From an uncultured Clostridia bacterium (GTDB lineage: Bacteria; Bacillota; Clostridia; Oscillospirales; Ruminococcaceae): a stretch of 64,000 nt of DNA. The first letter of the stretch is position 1. Every line of letters begins with the position of its first letter. The notes beneath the pieces were generated by a model. That model was not told the origin of the DNA. It searched no databases and saw only the letters and a program-made list of their open reading frames with translations. The stretch is taken from positions 62,001 to 126,000 of the forward strand of contig CANQHA010000003.1 of assembly GCA_947623585.1 (NCBI GenBank), written 5' to 3'. Positions 43,101 to 50,445 of this stretch are shown here, in pieces. The translations under genes and the position numbers were made by a program.

Positions 43101-43436
43101 GAGGCGATGGATATGACGTTCAGCGGAAGCTATATCCCTGTGAAAAAGAAAAAAGACAGCGGCTACACGCAAAATTCCGAGACGATAAGCCCCGCCGGCT
43201 TTAAGCTGCTCGAGGAGTTTGCAAAGCGCCGCACCGTTGAATTCGGAAAAAATCTTCTCGGCGGAAAGATAGACGCGATACCTTTGGGCGACGACCCCGA
43301 GCATCTTCGCTGCGCTTACTGCGACTACTCCTCGGTCTGCGACCGAAAAAAGTACATGATGCGCATATTGCAAAAGGCCGACGGCGAAAAGCTCAAAGCC
43401 GAAATAGGAATGAAGGAGGCGGAGAAAAATGTATGA
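40116..43436 (+). CDS. addB: ATP-dependent nuclease subunit AddB
   Basis: A 1106-residue subunit of the AddAB helicase-nuclease that resects double-strand breaks up to a Chi-like site. The N-terminal helicase-like part (SIVPDQFSFAYDKAL) and the C-terminal RecB-type nuclease with VRVVDYKTGAKKFSFED are clear. The iron-sulfur ligands are present: a Cys near residue 748 in NRCGFEYFC and CAYCDYSSVC near 1066-1075 (C-x2-C-x5-C). The N terminus lacks the usual GxxGxGK[ST] P-loop: where it is expected the sequence reads GENQSEKLKRN. GTG 40116 has AAGGGGG upstream. It overlaps addA by 8 bases. Confidence 0.92.
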   Translation: MLRIFLGENQSEKLKRNAAEMRELLKSSEVISIVPDQFSFAYDKALYKELGAKDFNRVTVLSFKRLSESFINRFGTAGGSLLSQNDRTVLLWLSLRRARAKKSLGLLAKSSEKPAFCEEMSSLVDSFRRCGISPQGLKEASEKLGGTLGEKLSDVAAIYSEYLGLLSERSFRDESSVISDGAAVAAKNSAFKGANVFVDRFDSFSPDELELLRAAIRDASSVTVNIAMPSKIRRSPLSPFSHCEATVSAIAQLAADLNRRVSYISCDVPKTDDACLKAAADCLFSPTEKAGPSDSVTALRADNLYDEADFVAAEIRRLVTREGYKFNDIAVITHDPESYSDILEASFLRYGVEAFIDRPAPAASMSLVLFMLDALSAAATRSPDTDKILKYLRSPFSPLSREEISALWDYCVRWNVSGKMWLEDFTASEKEDISAINAARQKAIEPLLELHNACESKSAAEISRAFCAFLKRIGAAERAFEVIKECSDEKLKLETARLFKQMWNAVMSAVTSVYITAGEEKMTLRGFGELLRLMLSQTKLASPPQKLDSVIVADVGRSVISEARAAFVVGLADGVFPADVRKNGLFSGRDIAALEEIGVCFDSSPEARLGSERFDCRKAMTAPTERLYVSYSCSDLRGKELRPSRLLRRICLFCRTDLKNVRSFDESFYCSTPESAYYRYAVSQSASFEQKAALREALLTVSGYPERLARLSAQKGSAHSLDPEISKKLFAPRDVNVTASRIDVYNRCGFEYFCRYGLKIEPVKPLEVDPANRGTVMHYLFESVLRHFGGGFSEASDDDIRQLIARLLAEFSEEKLGGDFGKSAKFAADYNRLGDAAAEILLNMREEFRVSKFRPERFEYDLSKENGESVLSIPIGRGVNVNIRGIVDRVDVFTSPDGKRYVRVVDYKTGAKKFSFEDIYNGVNLQLLLYMLALTEGSDADFKDCSPAGILYMRAGFLECKDDFDPLDDGAKTRLKRVSEQLRRSGLIVENDESVEAMDMTFSGSYIPVKKKKDSGYTQNSETISPAGFKLLEEFAKRRTVEFGKNLLGGKIDAIPLGDDPEHLRCAYCDYSSVCDRKKYMMRILQKADGEKLKAEIGMKEAEKNV

Positions 43437-46400
43437 CTGGACCGACGAACAGCTCGAAGCGATAAACGCGGTCGGCTCGCCGATAATAGTTTCGGCCGCC
43501 GCGGGAAGCGGAAAGACAGCGGTTTTGGTCGAGCGCACGATAAGGCTTTTGTGCGACGAAAAACTTAATATCCCCGCCGATACGCTTTTGGCCGTCACCT
43601 TCACAAACGACGCCGCCGCGCAGATGTCTCAAAAACTCTCGCAGGAGATAGATCTTCGTGCCGAAAGCGAGCCCGACAACGCATGGATACAGCGCCAGCA
43701 GTCGCTTTTAAGGCTTTCGGAGATAACGACGATAAACTCGTTTTGCTATAATCTTGTAAAGGACAACCTTGCCGACACCGATTTTCAGAGCGGCGTGAGG
43801 ATTCTTGAAGAAAACGAAGCCGATATGCTCACCGACCGTGCGCTGACCGAAGTGCTCGAGACCGAGTATGCCGAGCGGCCTGCCGAAACGGAAGAGCTAA
43901 TCTCGCTTTTTTGCCGCGAGAACGATTCGGCGCTCAGAAGAATGATACTCCAGCTTTACCGCTTTCTGCGCTCGCTGCCTTTTCCCCGGCTTTGGCTGAA
44001 AAGCGCGATAGACGATCTTCTGAAAATGAAAGCTGCCGAGCGCATCTTTGAGACCTTCGATTCTCAGGCCAAGGAGATTTTGGGGCTGATAAAAAGCACG
44101 TCGTCGCGGCTTCGCTCGCTTGCCTCGGCGCTTGAATATCACTCCGCCGCAAAAAAGGTTCTTGCCGATAACTGCGACATCGCCGACGCTTACGCCGATT
44201 CCGCGTCATGCTGCAAAAGAGAGCAGGTCTCGGAATTCATATCGAATATCGTCTGGAAGCCGCTCACGGTCAGGCAGACAAAGCTCGAAAAAGAAAGCTC
44301 CTCCGAGCTTGAAGCGGGCATATATGAATCGGCAAAGGAATGTTATTCTCATCTTAAAGACCTCTTTTCAGAGCTTTCGGGGATTTACAAATACACCGAG
44401 GAGGACATTAAAAGCGATTCAAAAAAGGTCGCGCATTACTTTGAACGCCTCGCCGAGCTTTGCTTAAAGCTCGACGACAGGGCTTATGAAATGAAGGTCG
44501 AGAAAAACGCGCTCGACTTTGCGGACACCGAGCTGATAAGCGTTTCGCTGCTTGTCGGCTGCGACGAAAACGGCAGGGTGTTCCGCAAGCCGCTCGCCGA
44601 GGAGATAGTCGCTTCAAAAAGATACCGCGTAATACTCATCGACGAGTTTCAGGACGTCAACAATCTTCAGGAGCTTATTTTCAAGGCGATATCCGACACT
44701 TCAAATCTTTCCGAAATAGGCGAAAATCTCTTTGCGGTCGGAGACGTCAAGCAGGCTATATACCGCTTCAGGCAGGCAAACCCGCAGATATTCATGAAGA
44801 CCCGCGCTCAGGGAAAATCCCCCGAAAGCGCCGTGCGCGAGCTTTTGCTGAGAAAGAATTTCCGAAGCCGCAAAAGCGTTCTTGACTTCTGCAATTATGT
44901 TTTCGGAGCACTGATGTCGCGCCGAGTGGGCGAGACCGACTATACCCACGAGGAAGCGCTTGTTTTGGGTTCGGATTTTGAGACCGACGATCCTCCGACC
45001 GAGATAATCACCGTGAACGACGACGGCTCCGAGGAGCTTTCGACGGTCGAGTTCACCGCCGTCGCAAGAAGGATAAGAGCGCTCATCAATGAAAAAGCGC
45101 CGGTCCGTGAAAACGGCGCGTTCAGGCCCTGCCGCCCGTCCGATTTCTGCGTTCTGACGAGAACAAACGTCACCGGCTCCGAGCTTTCCGACATCTTTGC
45201 AAAAGAGGGTCTTCGGGTGTTGACCAACGACACCTCGGGCTATCTTCGCTCGCGTGAGATATCGCTGCTTTTGAACCTTTTGGCGATAATCTCAAACCCG
45301 ATGCAGGACGTTCCGCTCGTTTCGGTCATGCTTTCGCCGATACTCGGCTTTTCAGACGACGACGTCGCTACGCTGAGAATTTTCTCCCGCGAGGATAAAA
45401 TTTACAAGATAATGCTCGCGGTTTCCGAGGGAGGCTATGGCGCGGACGCCGTTTTAAAAGAAAAATGCGCGGGCGCCGTCCGTCTTTTAAAGCGTTTAAG
45501 CATACTCGCCTCGGGGCTTACGCTCACAAAGCTGATAAGAAAGATATACGATCTGACCGACATTTTCGCCATGGCCTCCGCCTATGAGGACGGCGCGCAG
45601 AAGTGCGCCAACCTCTATTTGCTTCTCGAATATGCCCGAAGCTATGAGCAGGCTTCACCCGACGGCGTCGAGGGCTTTTTGAGATACATCGAATACATAT
45701 CCAAAAGCGGCGGAGACTTTGAGCAGGCGCTCACCGTCACCGAGACCGGCGACGCCGTCTCGATAAAGACGGTTCACCGCTCAAAGGGGCTTGAATATCC
45801 GTTCGTTTTCATCTGCCAGACCCGCAAGCGATTCAACACGAGCGACCTAAACGGCCCGCTTATGCTTAACGCCGAGGTCGGCGCGGGGCTCAGCTTTTTG
45901 GACTATTCCACCCTTACGAAGCGCCCGACCGCTTTTTGGGAGAACGTCAGGGCAAAAAACCGCTCCGAGCTGCTTTCCGAGGAGCTGAGGCTTCTTTACG
46001 TCGCTATGACGAGGGCTAAAGAGAGGCTTTTCATAGTCCTTGATATGAGCGACAGATCTACAAAGCGCGCCGCCGAGCTTTCCTATGAGATTTGCTCGGG
46101 CAAAATTCCTCCCGCTGCGGTTCAGCGAGCGCTTTGCACCGCCGACTGGCTTTTCATGGCGCTTATGAGGCACCCGGGGTTTGCGGCGCTGCGCTCAAAG
46201 CTCGGCCCGGGCATATGCACCGACTCCGGCAAACTTCCCGAGATAAAAGTCGCCGGAATGCCGCCGTCGCCCTCCGAAAGCGTTGAATCCGAGGAAAAAA
46301 GCGGAGTTATCGACAATTCTCTCGCAAAAAAGATAGCGGAGAATTTCAGGCTTTCGCCCGATGAAAGGCTGACCTCAAACGAAGCCAAGCTGACCGTTTC

Positions 46401-47007
46401 GGAGATAGTAAAGGACGACGCGCTCAGCTTCTTCCCGCAGGTGCCGAGCCTTGACGAATCGCTCGACGAATTCACCGCGGCCCAGCGGGGGACCATCACC
46501 CACCGCTTCATGCAGTTCTGCGATTTAAACGCCGCCGCCGGTGACATTGAAGCCGAGATTTCTCGCCTTTGCAAAATAAACGTTTTCACGCCGAAAGAGG
46601 CCGAAGCCGTCGATCGCCCGAGCGTTCGGAAATTCTTTCAAAGCGAGATATATTCGCGGCTTCGTTCAAGCGGCAGGGTGCTCAGGGAGCAGCGCTTCAT
46701 CGTCGGGTTTAACGACATAAAGGCCGATCTGAGCGTCGCCGAGGATTATCGCGGCACCGACGGAATGCTTCAGGGCGTCGCCGACTGCCTTTTCGAGGAA
46801 GAGGACGGCTATGTGCTCGTCGATTACAAGACCGACAGGGTGAAAAGCTGCGCTCAGCTTGCCGAGAGATATTCGGCTCAGCTCGAGCTTTATAAAGCCG
46901 CGTTCGATATTTTGCTCGAAAAGCCGGTCAAGTCGTGCTTCATTTATTCTTTTCGTCTCGGCGAGGGTATAGAAATAAGCGCAAAAAACTTCGTAAAAAC
47001 CCCTTGA
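43429..47007 (+). CDS. addA: ATP-dependent helicase/nuclease subunit AddA
   Basis: A 1192-residue UvrD-like 3'-5' helicase with a C-terminal nuclease, the motor of AddAB. Motifs: Q motif WTDEQLEAI, Walker A SAAAGSGKTAVL (residues 22-33), motif II ILIDEFQDVNNLQ, motif III VGDVKQAIYRFRQA, motif V AVSIKTVHRSKGLEYPFVF, motif VI LLYVAMTRAKERLFI, and the nuclease motif VLVDYKTDRV near residue 1131. Length matches the family. Its stop codon lies within the -35 of the next promoter, which starts the infC operon. Confidence 0.96.
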   Translation: MYDWTDEQLEAINAVGSPIIVSAAAGSGKTAVLVERTIRLLCDEKLNIPADTLLAVTFTNDAAAQMSQKLSQEIDLRAESEPDNAWIQRQQSLLRLSEITTINSFCYNLVKDNLADTDFQSGVRILEENEADMLTDRALTEVLETEYAERPAETEELISLFCRENDSALRRMILQLYRFLRSLPFPRLWLKSAIDDLLKMKAAERIFETFDSQAKEILGLIKSTSSRLRSLASALEYHSAAKKVLADNCDIADAYADSASCCKREQVSEFISNIVWKPLTVRQTKLEKESSSELEAGIYESAKECYSHLKDLFSELSGIYKYTEEDIKSDSKKVAHYFERLAELCLKLDDRAYEMKVEKNALDFADTELISVSLLVGCDENGRVFRKPLAEEIVASKRYRVILIDEFQDVNNLQELIFKAISDTSNLSEIGENLFAVGDVKQAIYRFRQANPQIFMKTRAQGKSPESAVRELLLRKNFRSRKSVLDFCNYVFGALMSRRVGETDYTHEEALVLGSDFETDDPPTEIITVNDDGSEELSTVEFTAVARRIRALINEKAPVRENGAFRPCRPSDFCVLTRTNVTGSELSDIFAKEGLRVLTNDTSGYLRSREISLLLNLLAIISNPMQDVPLVSVMLSPILGFSDDDVATLRIFSREDKIYKIMLAVSEGGYGADAVLKEKCAGAVRLLKRLSILASGLTLTKLIRKIYDLTDIFAMASAYEDGAQKCANLYLLLEYARSYEQASPDGVEGFLRYIEYISKSGGDFEQALTVTETGDAVSIKTVHRSKGLEYPFVFICQTRKRFNTSDLNGPLMLNAEVGAGLSFLDYSTLTKRPTAFWENVRAKNRSELLSEELRLLYVAMTRAKERLFIVLDMSDRSTKRAAELSYEICSGKIPPAAVQRALCTADWLFMALMRHPGFAALRSKLGPGICTDSGKLPEIKVAGMPPSPSESVESEEKSGVIDNSLAKKIAENFRLSPDERLTSNEAKLTVSEIVKDDALSFFPQVPSLDESLDEFTAAQRGTITHRFMQFCDLNAAAGDIEAEISRLCKINVFTPKEAEAVDRPSVRKFFQSEIYSRLRSSGRVLREQRFIVGFNDIKADLSVAEDYRGTDGMLQGVADCLFEEEDGYVLVDYKTDRVKSCAQLAERYSAQLELYKAAFDILLEKPVKSCFIYSFRLGEGIEISAKNFVKTP

Positions 47008-47032
47008 CAAAGTGAAAAAATGGGTGTATAAT
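47004..47032 (+). promoter_or_regulatory. Promoter of infC-rpmI-rplT
   Basis: TTGACA (47004-47009), 17-base spacer, TATAAT (47027-47032): a perfect consensus promoter overlapping the end of addA. Confidence 0.93.
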
Positions 47033-47039
47033 GCTCCGA

Positions 47040-47190
47040 GTAAAGAAAGCAGACGCTTCAGCGCTCTCACCTCAAGCAATGCGAAGAGGTCAATATCCGA
47101 TTTTTACCGACCGGCATTCTGCCGTTTTGTGCGGATTTTGAGCGCGAACCGAAAAAGTTTGCGCTCTTTATATTTCTCAACTTTATTTTT
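47040..47190 (+). promoter_or_regulatory. L20-type leader with attenuator
   Basis: A leader of about 150 bases before infC. A strong terminator pairs 47140-47149 with 47157-47166 and is followed by TTTATATTT. GCGCTC at 47061-47066 is identical to the terminator's 3' arm and can pair with GAGCGC at 47140-47145, giving an exclusive antiterminator. In between, ATCCG ... CGGAT (47095-47135) encloses CGGCA-TTC-TGCCG. The order fits the L20 leader of Firmicutes, in which ribosomal protein L20 controls readthrough. A covariance-model search was not possible. Confidence 0.75.
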
Positions 47191-47204
47191 GGAGGTGTTG
47201 CGCC

Positions 47205-47726
47205 ATAGCCAGCATGGAGCATCAGATCAATGAAGAAATTCGCGACCCGCAGGTCAGAGTCATTGACTCGGACGGAACGCAGCTCGGTATCATTTCCTCG
47301 AAAGAAGCGCTGAACATCGCTATCTCAAAGGAACTGGACCTTGTAAAGATCGCGCCCGCGGCGAATCCGCCGGTCTGCAAGATCATGGACTACGCCAAAT
47401 ATTGCTTCGAGCAGTCAAAGCGCGAAAAAGAAGCCAGAAAGAATCAGAAAACCGTTGACATCAAGGAAGTCAGAATGACCTCTAAGATCGACACCAACGA
47501 TTTCAACACAAAGGTCAATCAGGCGATAAAATTCCTCAAAGGAGGAGACAAGGTCAAGGTCTCTATCCGGCTTCAGTTCAGAAAGGGCGTCGCACTTCAT
47601 TCCGAACTCAGCAGCAAGCTGCTCGACGAGTTTAAGGATGCCGTCGCTGAATACGGCGTATTCGATAAGCCCAGCAAAGTTGAGGGCAGAAACATCGTGC
47701 TGTTCGTTTCGCCCAAAAAGCAGTAA
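47205..47726 (+). CDS. infC: Translation initiation factor IF-3
   Basis: About 173 residues. The N-terminal domain (INEEIRDPQVRVIDSDGTQLGIISSKEALNIA), linker helix and C-terminal domain (DTNDFNTKVNQAIKFLKGGDKVKVSIRLQFRKG) match IF-3, which binds 30S subunits and rejects wrong start codons. The start is notable: GGAGGTG (47191-47197) lies 7 bases before an in-frame ATA at 47205 but 16 bases before the first ATG (47214). Non-canonical infC starts allow IF-3 to limit its own synthesis, so ATA is the likelier start; if ATG is used the protein has 170 residues. First gene of infC-rpmI-rplT. Confidence 0.93.
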   Translation: MASMEHQINEEIRDPQVRVIDSDGTQLGIISSKEALNIAISKELDLVKIAPAANPPVCKIMDYAKYCFEQSKREKEARKNQKTVDIKEVRMTSKIDTNDFNTKVNQAIKFLKGGDKVKVSIRLQFRKGVALHSELSSKLLDEFKDAVAEYGVFDKPSKVEGRNIVLFVSPKKQ

Positions 47727-47749
47727 TTCATTTTTAGGAGGATACAAAA

Positions 47750-47953
47750 ATGGCAAAGATCAAGGTCAAGACCCATTCCGGCTCCAAGAAGCGCTTCGCT
47801 TTCACCGGAACCGGCAAGGTAAAATTCCAGCACGCCAACAAAAGACACCGCCTCGTTTCAAAAGACCACAAGGCAAAGAGACTCGCAAGAGGCACGGCTT
47901 ATGCTTCGAGCGCAAACATCGAAGCGCTCAGAAAGACCATCCCTTACAAATAA
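47750..47953 (+). CDS. rpmI: Ribosomal protein L35
   Basis: A 67-residue basic protein with the L35 pattern: MAKIKVKTHSGSKKRFAFTGTGKVKFQHANKRHRL, followed by KRLARGTAYASSANIEALRKTIPY. Length is normal. It belongs to the 50S subunit near the peptidyl transferase region. AGGAGG precedes the ATG; it lies 23 bases after infC and 49 before rplT in the usual operon order. Confidence 0.97.
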   Translation: MAKIKVKTHSGSKKRFAFTGTGKVKFQHANKRHRLVSKDHKAKRLARGTAYASSANIEALRKTIPYK

Positions 47954-48002
47954 TCACGGGTTGTAAGGAAGCTGAAACATCAAATAACGGAGGTAATAAA
48001 TT

Positions 48003-48356
48003 ATGGCTCGTGTAAAGGGAGCAATGATGACCCGCAAGAGAAGAAACAAGACCCTCAAGCTCGCAAAAGGCTATTGGGGTTCAAAATCAAAGCATTTCAA
48101 GATGGCTAAACAAGCCGTCATGAAATCCGGCAACTACGCTTATATCGGCAGAAAGCAGAAAAAGCGCGAATTCCGTCAGCTTTGGATAGCGAGGATTTCT
48201 GCCGCCGCAAAAATGAACGGCATGAACTATTCGACTCTCATGAACGGTCTGAAAAAGGCAGGCGTCACCCTCAACAGAAAGATGCTTTCCGAGATCGCCA
48301 TAAACGACCCTGCGGGCTTCACCGCGATCGTTGAAAAAGCAAAAGCGGCGCTTTAA
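48003..48356 (+). CDS. rplT: Ribosomal protein L20
   Basis: A 117-residue 50S assembly protein. It shows the long basic N-terminal helix ([44 protein letters not shown]) and the globular RNA-binding part ([45 protein letters not shown]). L20 is needed early in 50S assembly and represses its own operon by binding leader RNA; the leader at 47040-47190 is the probable site. A strong terminator follows. Confidence 0.98.
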   Translation: MARVKGAMMTRKRRNKTLKLAKGYWGSKSKHFKMAKQAVMKSGNYAYIGRKQKKREFRQLWIARISAAAKMNGMNYSTLMNGLKKAGVTLNRKMLSEIAINDPAGFTAIVEKAKAAL

Positions 48357-48365
48357 GCCCGATAT

Positions 48366-48395
48366 AAAACACGCTCCCGCGCGGGCGTGTTTTCT
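48366..48395 (+). terminator. Terminator of infC-rpmI-rplT
   Basis: AAAACACGC and GCGTGTTTT enclose a GC-rich inner part and are followed by T residues. Confidence 0.9.
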
Positions 48396-48428
48396 CATTT
48401 ATTGCAAGTCTTGAAAAGGGGGATAGCC

Positions 48429-49217
48429 ATGCTGATCTTGAGCAGAGACAATCCGCGCATAAAGCGCTTTGCAAGGCTTAAAGACAAGCGCTCGGCCCGC
48501 GAGGAGGAGGGGCTTTTTGTCCTTGAGGGTGCAAGGATAGTCTTTGACGCGCTTCGGGAAGACGCGCCTCTTTGCGAGGCTTTTTACACAAAAAGCGCCA
48601 TCGAGCGCTTTCCCGAGACCGTTCGCCCGCTTATTGAACTTTTGGGAGATTCGGCGTTTGAGATCTCCGATGAGGTCTCCGAAAAACTCAGCGCCACCGC
48701 AACCTCTCAGGGCGTGTTTGCGATATGTTCAAGACTTGACAAAACCGAACCTTTGGATAAAATAGTATACGGAAAAAAGTTTGTCGTTCTCGATTCGCTT
48801 CAGGACCCCGGCAACGTCGGCACCATTTTAAGAACTGCCGACGCTTTCGGCGCCGACGGAGTTTTTCTCTGCGACTGCTGCGACGTTTACGGTCCCAAAA
48901 CCGTCCGCTCGACGATGGGCTCGCTTTTCAGAGTGCCTTTTTGCGATACTCTTTCCGCAAAAGAAGCCGTTGAAAAGCTGAAAGGCCTCGGAGCAGAGGT
49001 TTTGGCTGCGGTGGTTGACGGCGGCGCCGAGGATATCAAAAAAATCTCCTTCGCCGAGCGCTGCGCCGTAGTTATCGGAAACGAGGGCAACGGGCTTTCA
49101 GACGAGACCGTGGCGCTTTGCGACCGCAGGATAACGATAAAAATGCGAGGCTCGATAGAATCGCTGAACGCCGCGACTGCGGCGGCGGTGCTTCTGTGGG
49201 AGCTTTCAAAGCGCTGA
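48429..49217 (+). CDS. SpoU/TrmH-family RNA 2'-O-methyltransferase
   Basis: A 262-residue SPOUT methyltransferase. N-terminal RNA-binding part (SRDNPRIKRFARLKDKRSAREEEGLFVLEGARIV, the substrate-binding SpoU_sub_bind type) and a C-terminal knot with VVLDSLQDPGNVGTILRTADAFGADGV (motif 1), VVIGNEGNGLSDE (motif 2) and IKMRGSIESLNAATAAAVLLWEL (motif 3). The SAM-binding knot motifs are intact; the target (23S rRNA or tRNA ribose) is not clear. ATG 48429 has AAAGGGGG upstream; an earlier in-frame ATG overlaps the rplT terminator. Confidence 0.92.
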   Translation: MLILSRDNPRIKRFARLKDKRSAREEEGLFVLEGARIVFDALREDAPLCEAFYTKSAIERFPETVRPLIELLGDSAFEISDEVSEKLSATATSQGVFAICSRLDKTEPLDKIVYGKKFVVLDSLQDPGNVGTILRTADAFGADGVFLCDCCDVYGPKTVRSTMGSLFRVPFCDTLSAKEAVEKLKGLGAEVLAAVVDGGAEDIKKISFAERCAVVIGNEGNGLSDETVALCDRRITIKMRGSIESLNAATAAAVLLWELSKR

Positions 49218-49229
49218 AAGGGGAATACT

Positions 49230-50423
49230 ATGTCCGAGCTCAGATACTGGATATGGCTGACGGCGGCATTCGGCTGCGCAAACGCCGCAAAGTGGAACGC
49301 GGTGTCATATTACGGCAGCGCCGAGAACGCCTATCAAAAAATTTCGGGCGGCGATCTTTCTCACGTTCTGCCTCAGTTCAAGCGAAGCGTCGAATCGGCG
49401 ACCCTTGATTCGGCGGAAAGAATGATCGACTTCTGCGCCTCAAAGAATATCGGCGTATGTTCGTTTGAGGACGAGCTTTTTCCTCAGCGTTTAAGGGAGA
49501 TATACAACCCGCCGTCGGTGCTGTTTTATAAGGGCGATATCTCGGGCATCGACGAGAGCGTCGTCATAACCGCGGTCGGAACAAGAAATCCGAGCGAATA
49601 TTCCGTTGAGGTAAGTCAAAAGCTATGCCGTGAGCTTGCTTCCGAGGGCGTTTCGATCGCAAGCGGCTTTGCCGTCGGTCTTGATTCCGTCGCGCACCGC
49701 TCGGCTATCGAGGGCGGCGGAAAGACCTACGCGGTGCTTCCCTGCGGTCTTTTAGTTGATTTTCCTCCCGAAAACGCCGGCGCAAAGCCTCTTATCGAGC
49801 GGCACGGCGCGCTTATAAGCGAATATTTTCCCGCCGACCGCACCACCTCTATAGGCTTTCGCGCAAGAAACAGGATACTTTCCGGAATAAGCCTCGGCAC
49901 CCTTGTGCTTCAGGCGGGCGCAAAAAGCGGTTCTTTGAGCACCGCCTCCTTTGCGCTTTCTCAGGGAAGAGATATTTTCTGCGTTCCCCCTCACGAGCTT
50001 TTCAACAGCGACTACGCGGGCGTCATCGGGCTGATAAGAGACGGTGCGATACCCGTCTTTGAAAGCTCCGACGTCATTAACGAATACAAAGGGCTTTATC
50101 CGCATAAGCTCAGAACGGATAAGCCGCAGGCGGTTCAAAAAGCGGCTTCGGCGCCCAAAAAGCGGGCGGCTTCAAAGCCCAAGCCCGAAAAAACTTCGGC
50201 TGAAAAAACCGCCGCCCCAAAGCTGCCGCCCGTTTCGGTCAGGCCCGAGGGGCTCAGCGGCACAAAGAAGCTGATATACGAATATATTCGGGAGAACGGC
50301 GAGGTTCACCTCGACCAGCTCGACATCGGCACCGGAGACGTTTTCGAGATCGAAGCGTTTCTTACCGAGCTCGAGCTTGACGGTCTCGTTCGTTCTCTCC
50401 CCGGAAACAGATTCACGGTATAA
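49230..50423 (+). CDS. dprA: DNA processing protein DprA
   Basis: A 397-residue DprA/Smf protein. N-terminal helical part, central Rossmann-like domain (about 95-285) with VGTRNPSEYSV, SGFAVGLDSVAHRSAI, LPCGLLVDFPPENAG, ALISEYFPADRTTSIGFRARNRILSGIS and LVLQAGAKSGSLSTASFALSQGRDIFCVP, then a Lys/Pro/Ala-rich linker (about 290-330) and a C-terminal winged helix. DprA protects incoming single-stranded DNA and loads RecA in transformation. It leads the conserved dprA-topA-trmFO set and starts 12 bases after the methyltransferase gene. Confidence 0.95.
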   Translation: MSELRYWIWLTAAFGCANAAKWNAVSYYGSAENAYQKISGGDLSHVLPQFKRSVESATLDSAERMIDFCASKNIGVCSFEDELFPQRLREIYNPPSVLFYKGDISGIDESVVITAVGTRNPSEYSVEVSQKLCRELASEGVSIASGFAVGLDSVAHRSAIEGGGKTYAVLPCGLLVDFPPENAGAKPLIERHGALISEYFPADRTTSIGFRARNRILSGISLGTLVLQAGAKSGSLSTASFALSQGRDIFCVPPHELFNSDYAGVIGLIRDGAIPVFESSDVINEYKGLYPHKLRTDKPQAVQKAASAPKKRAASKPKPEKTSAEKTAAPKLPPVSVRPEGLSGTKKLIYEYIRENGEVHLDQLDIGTGDVFEIEAFLTELELDGLVRSLPGNRFTV

Positions 50424-50445
50424 CGCAAATTTCAAGAGGTAAGAA

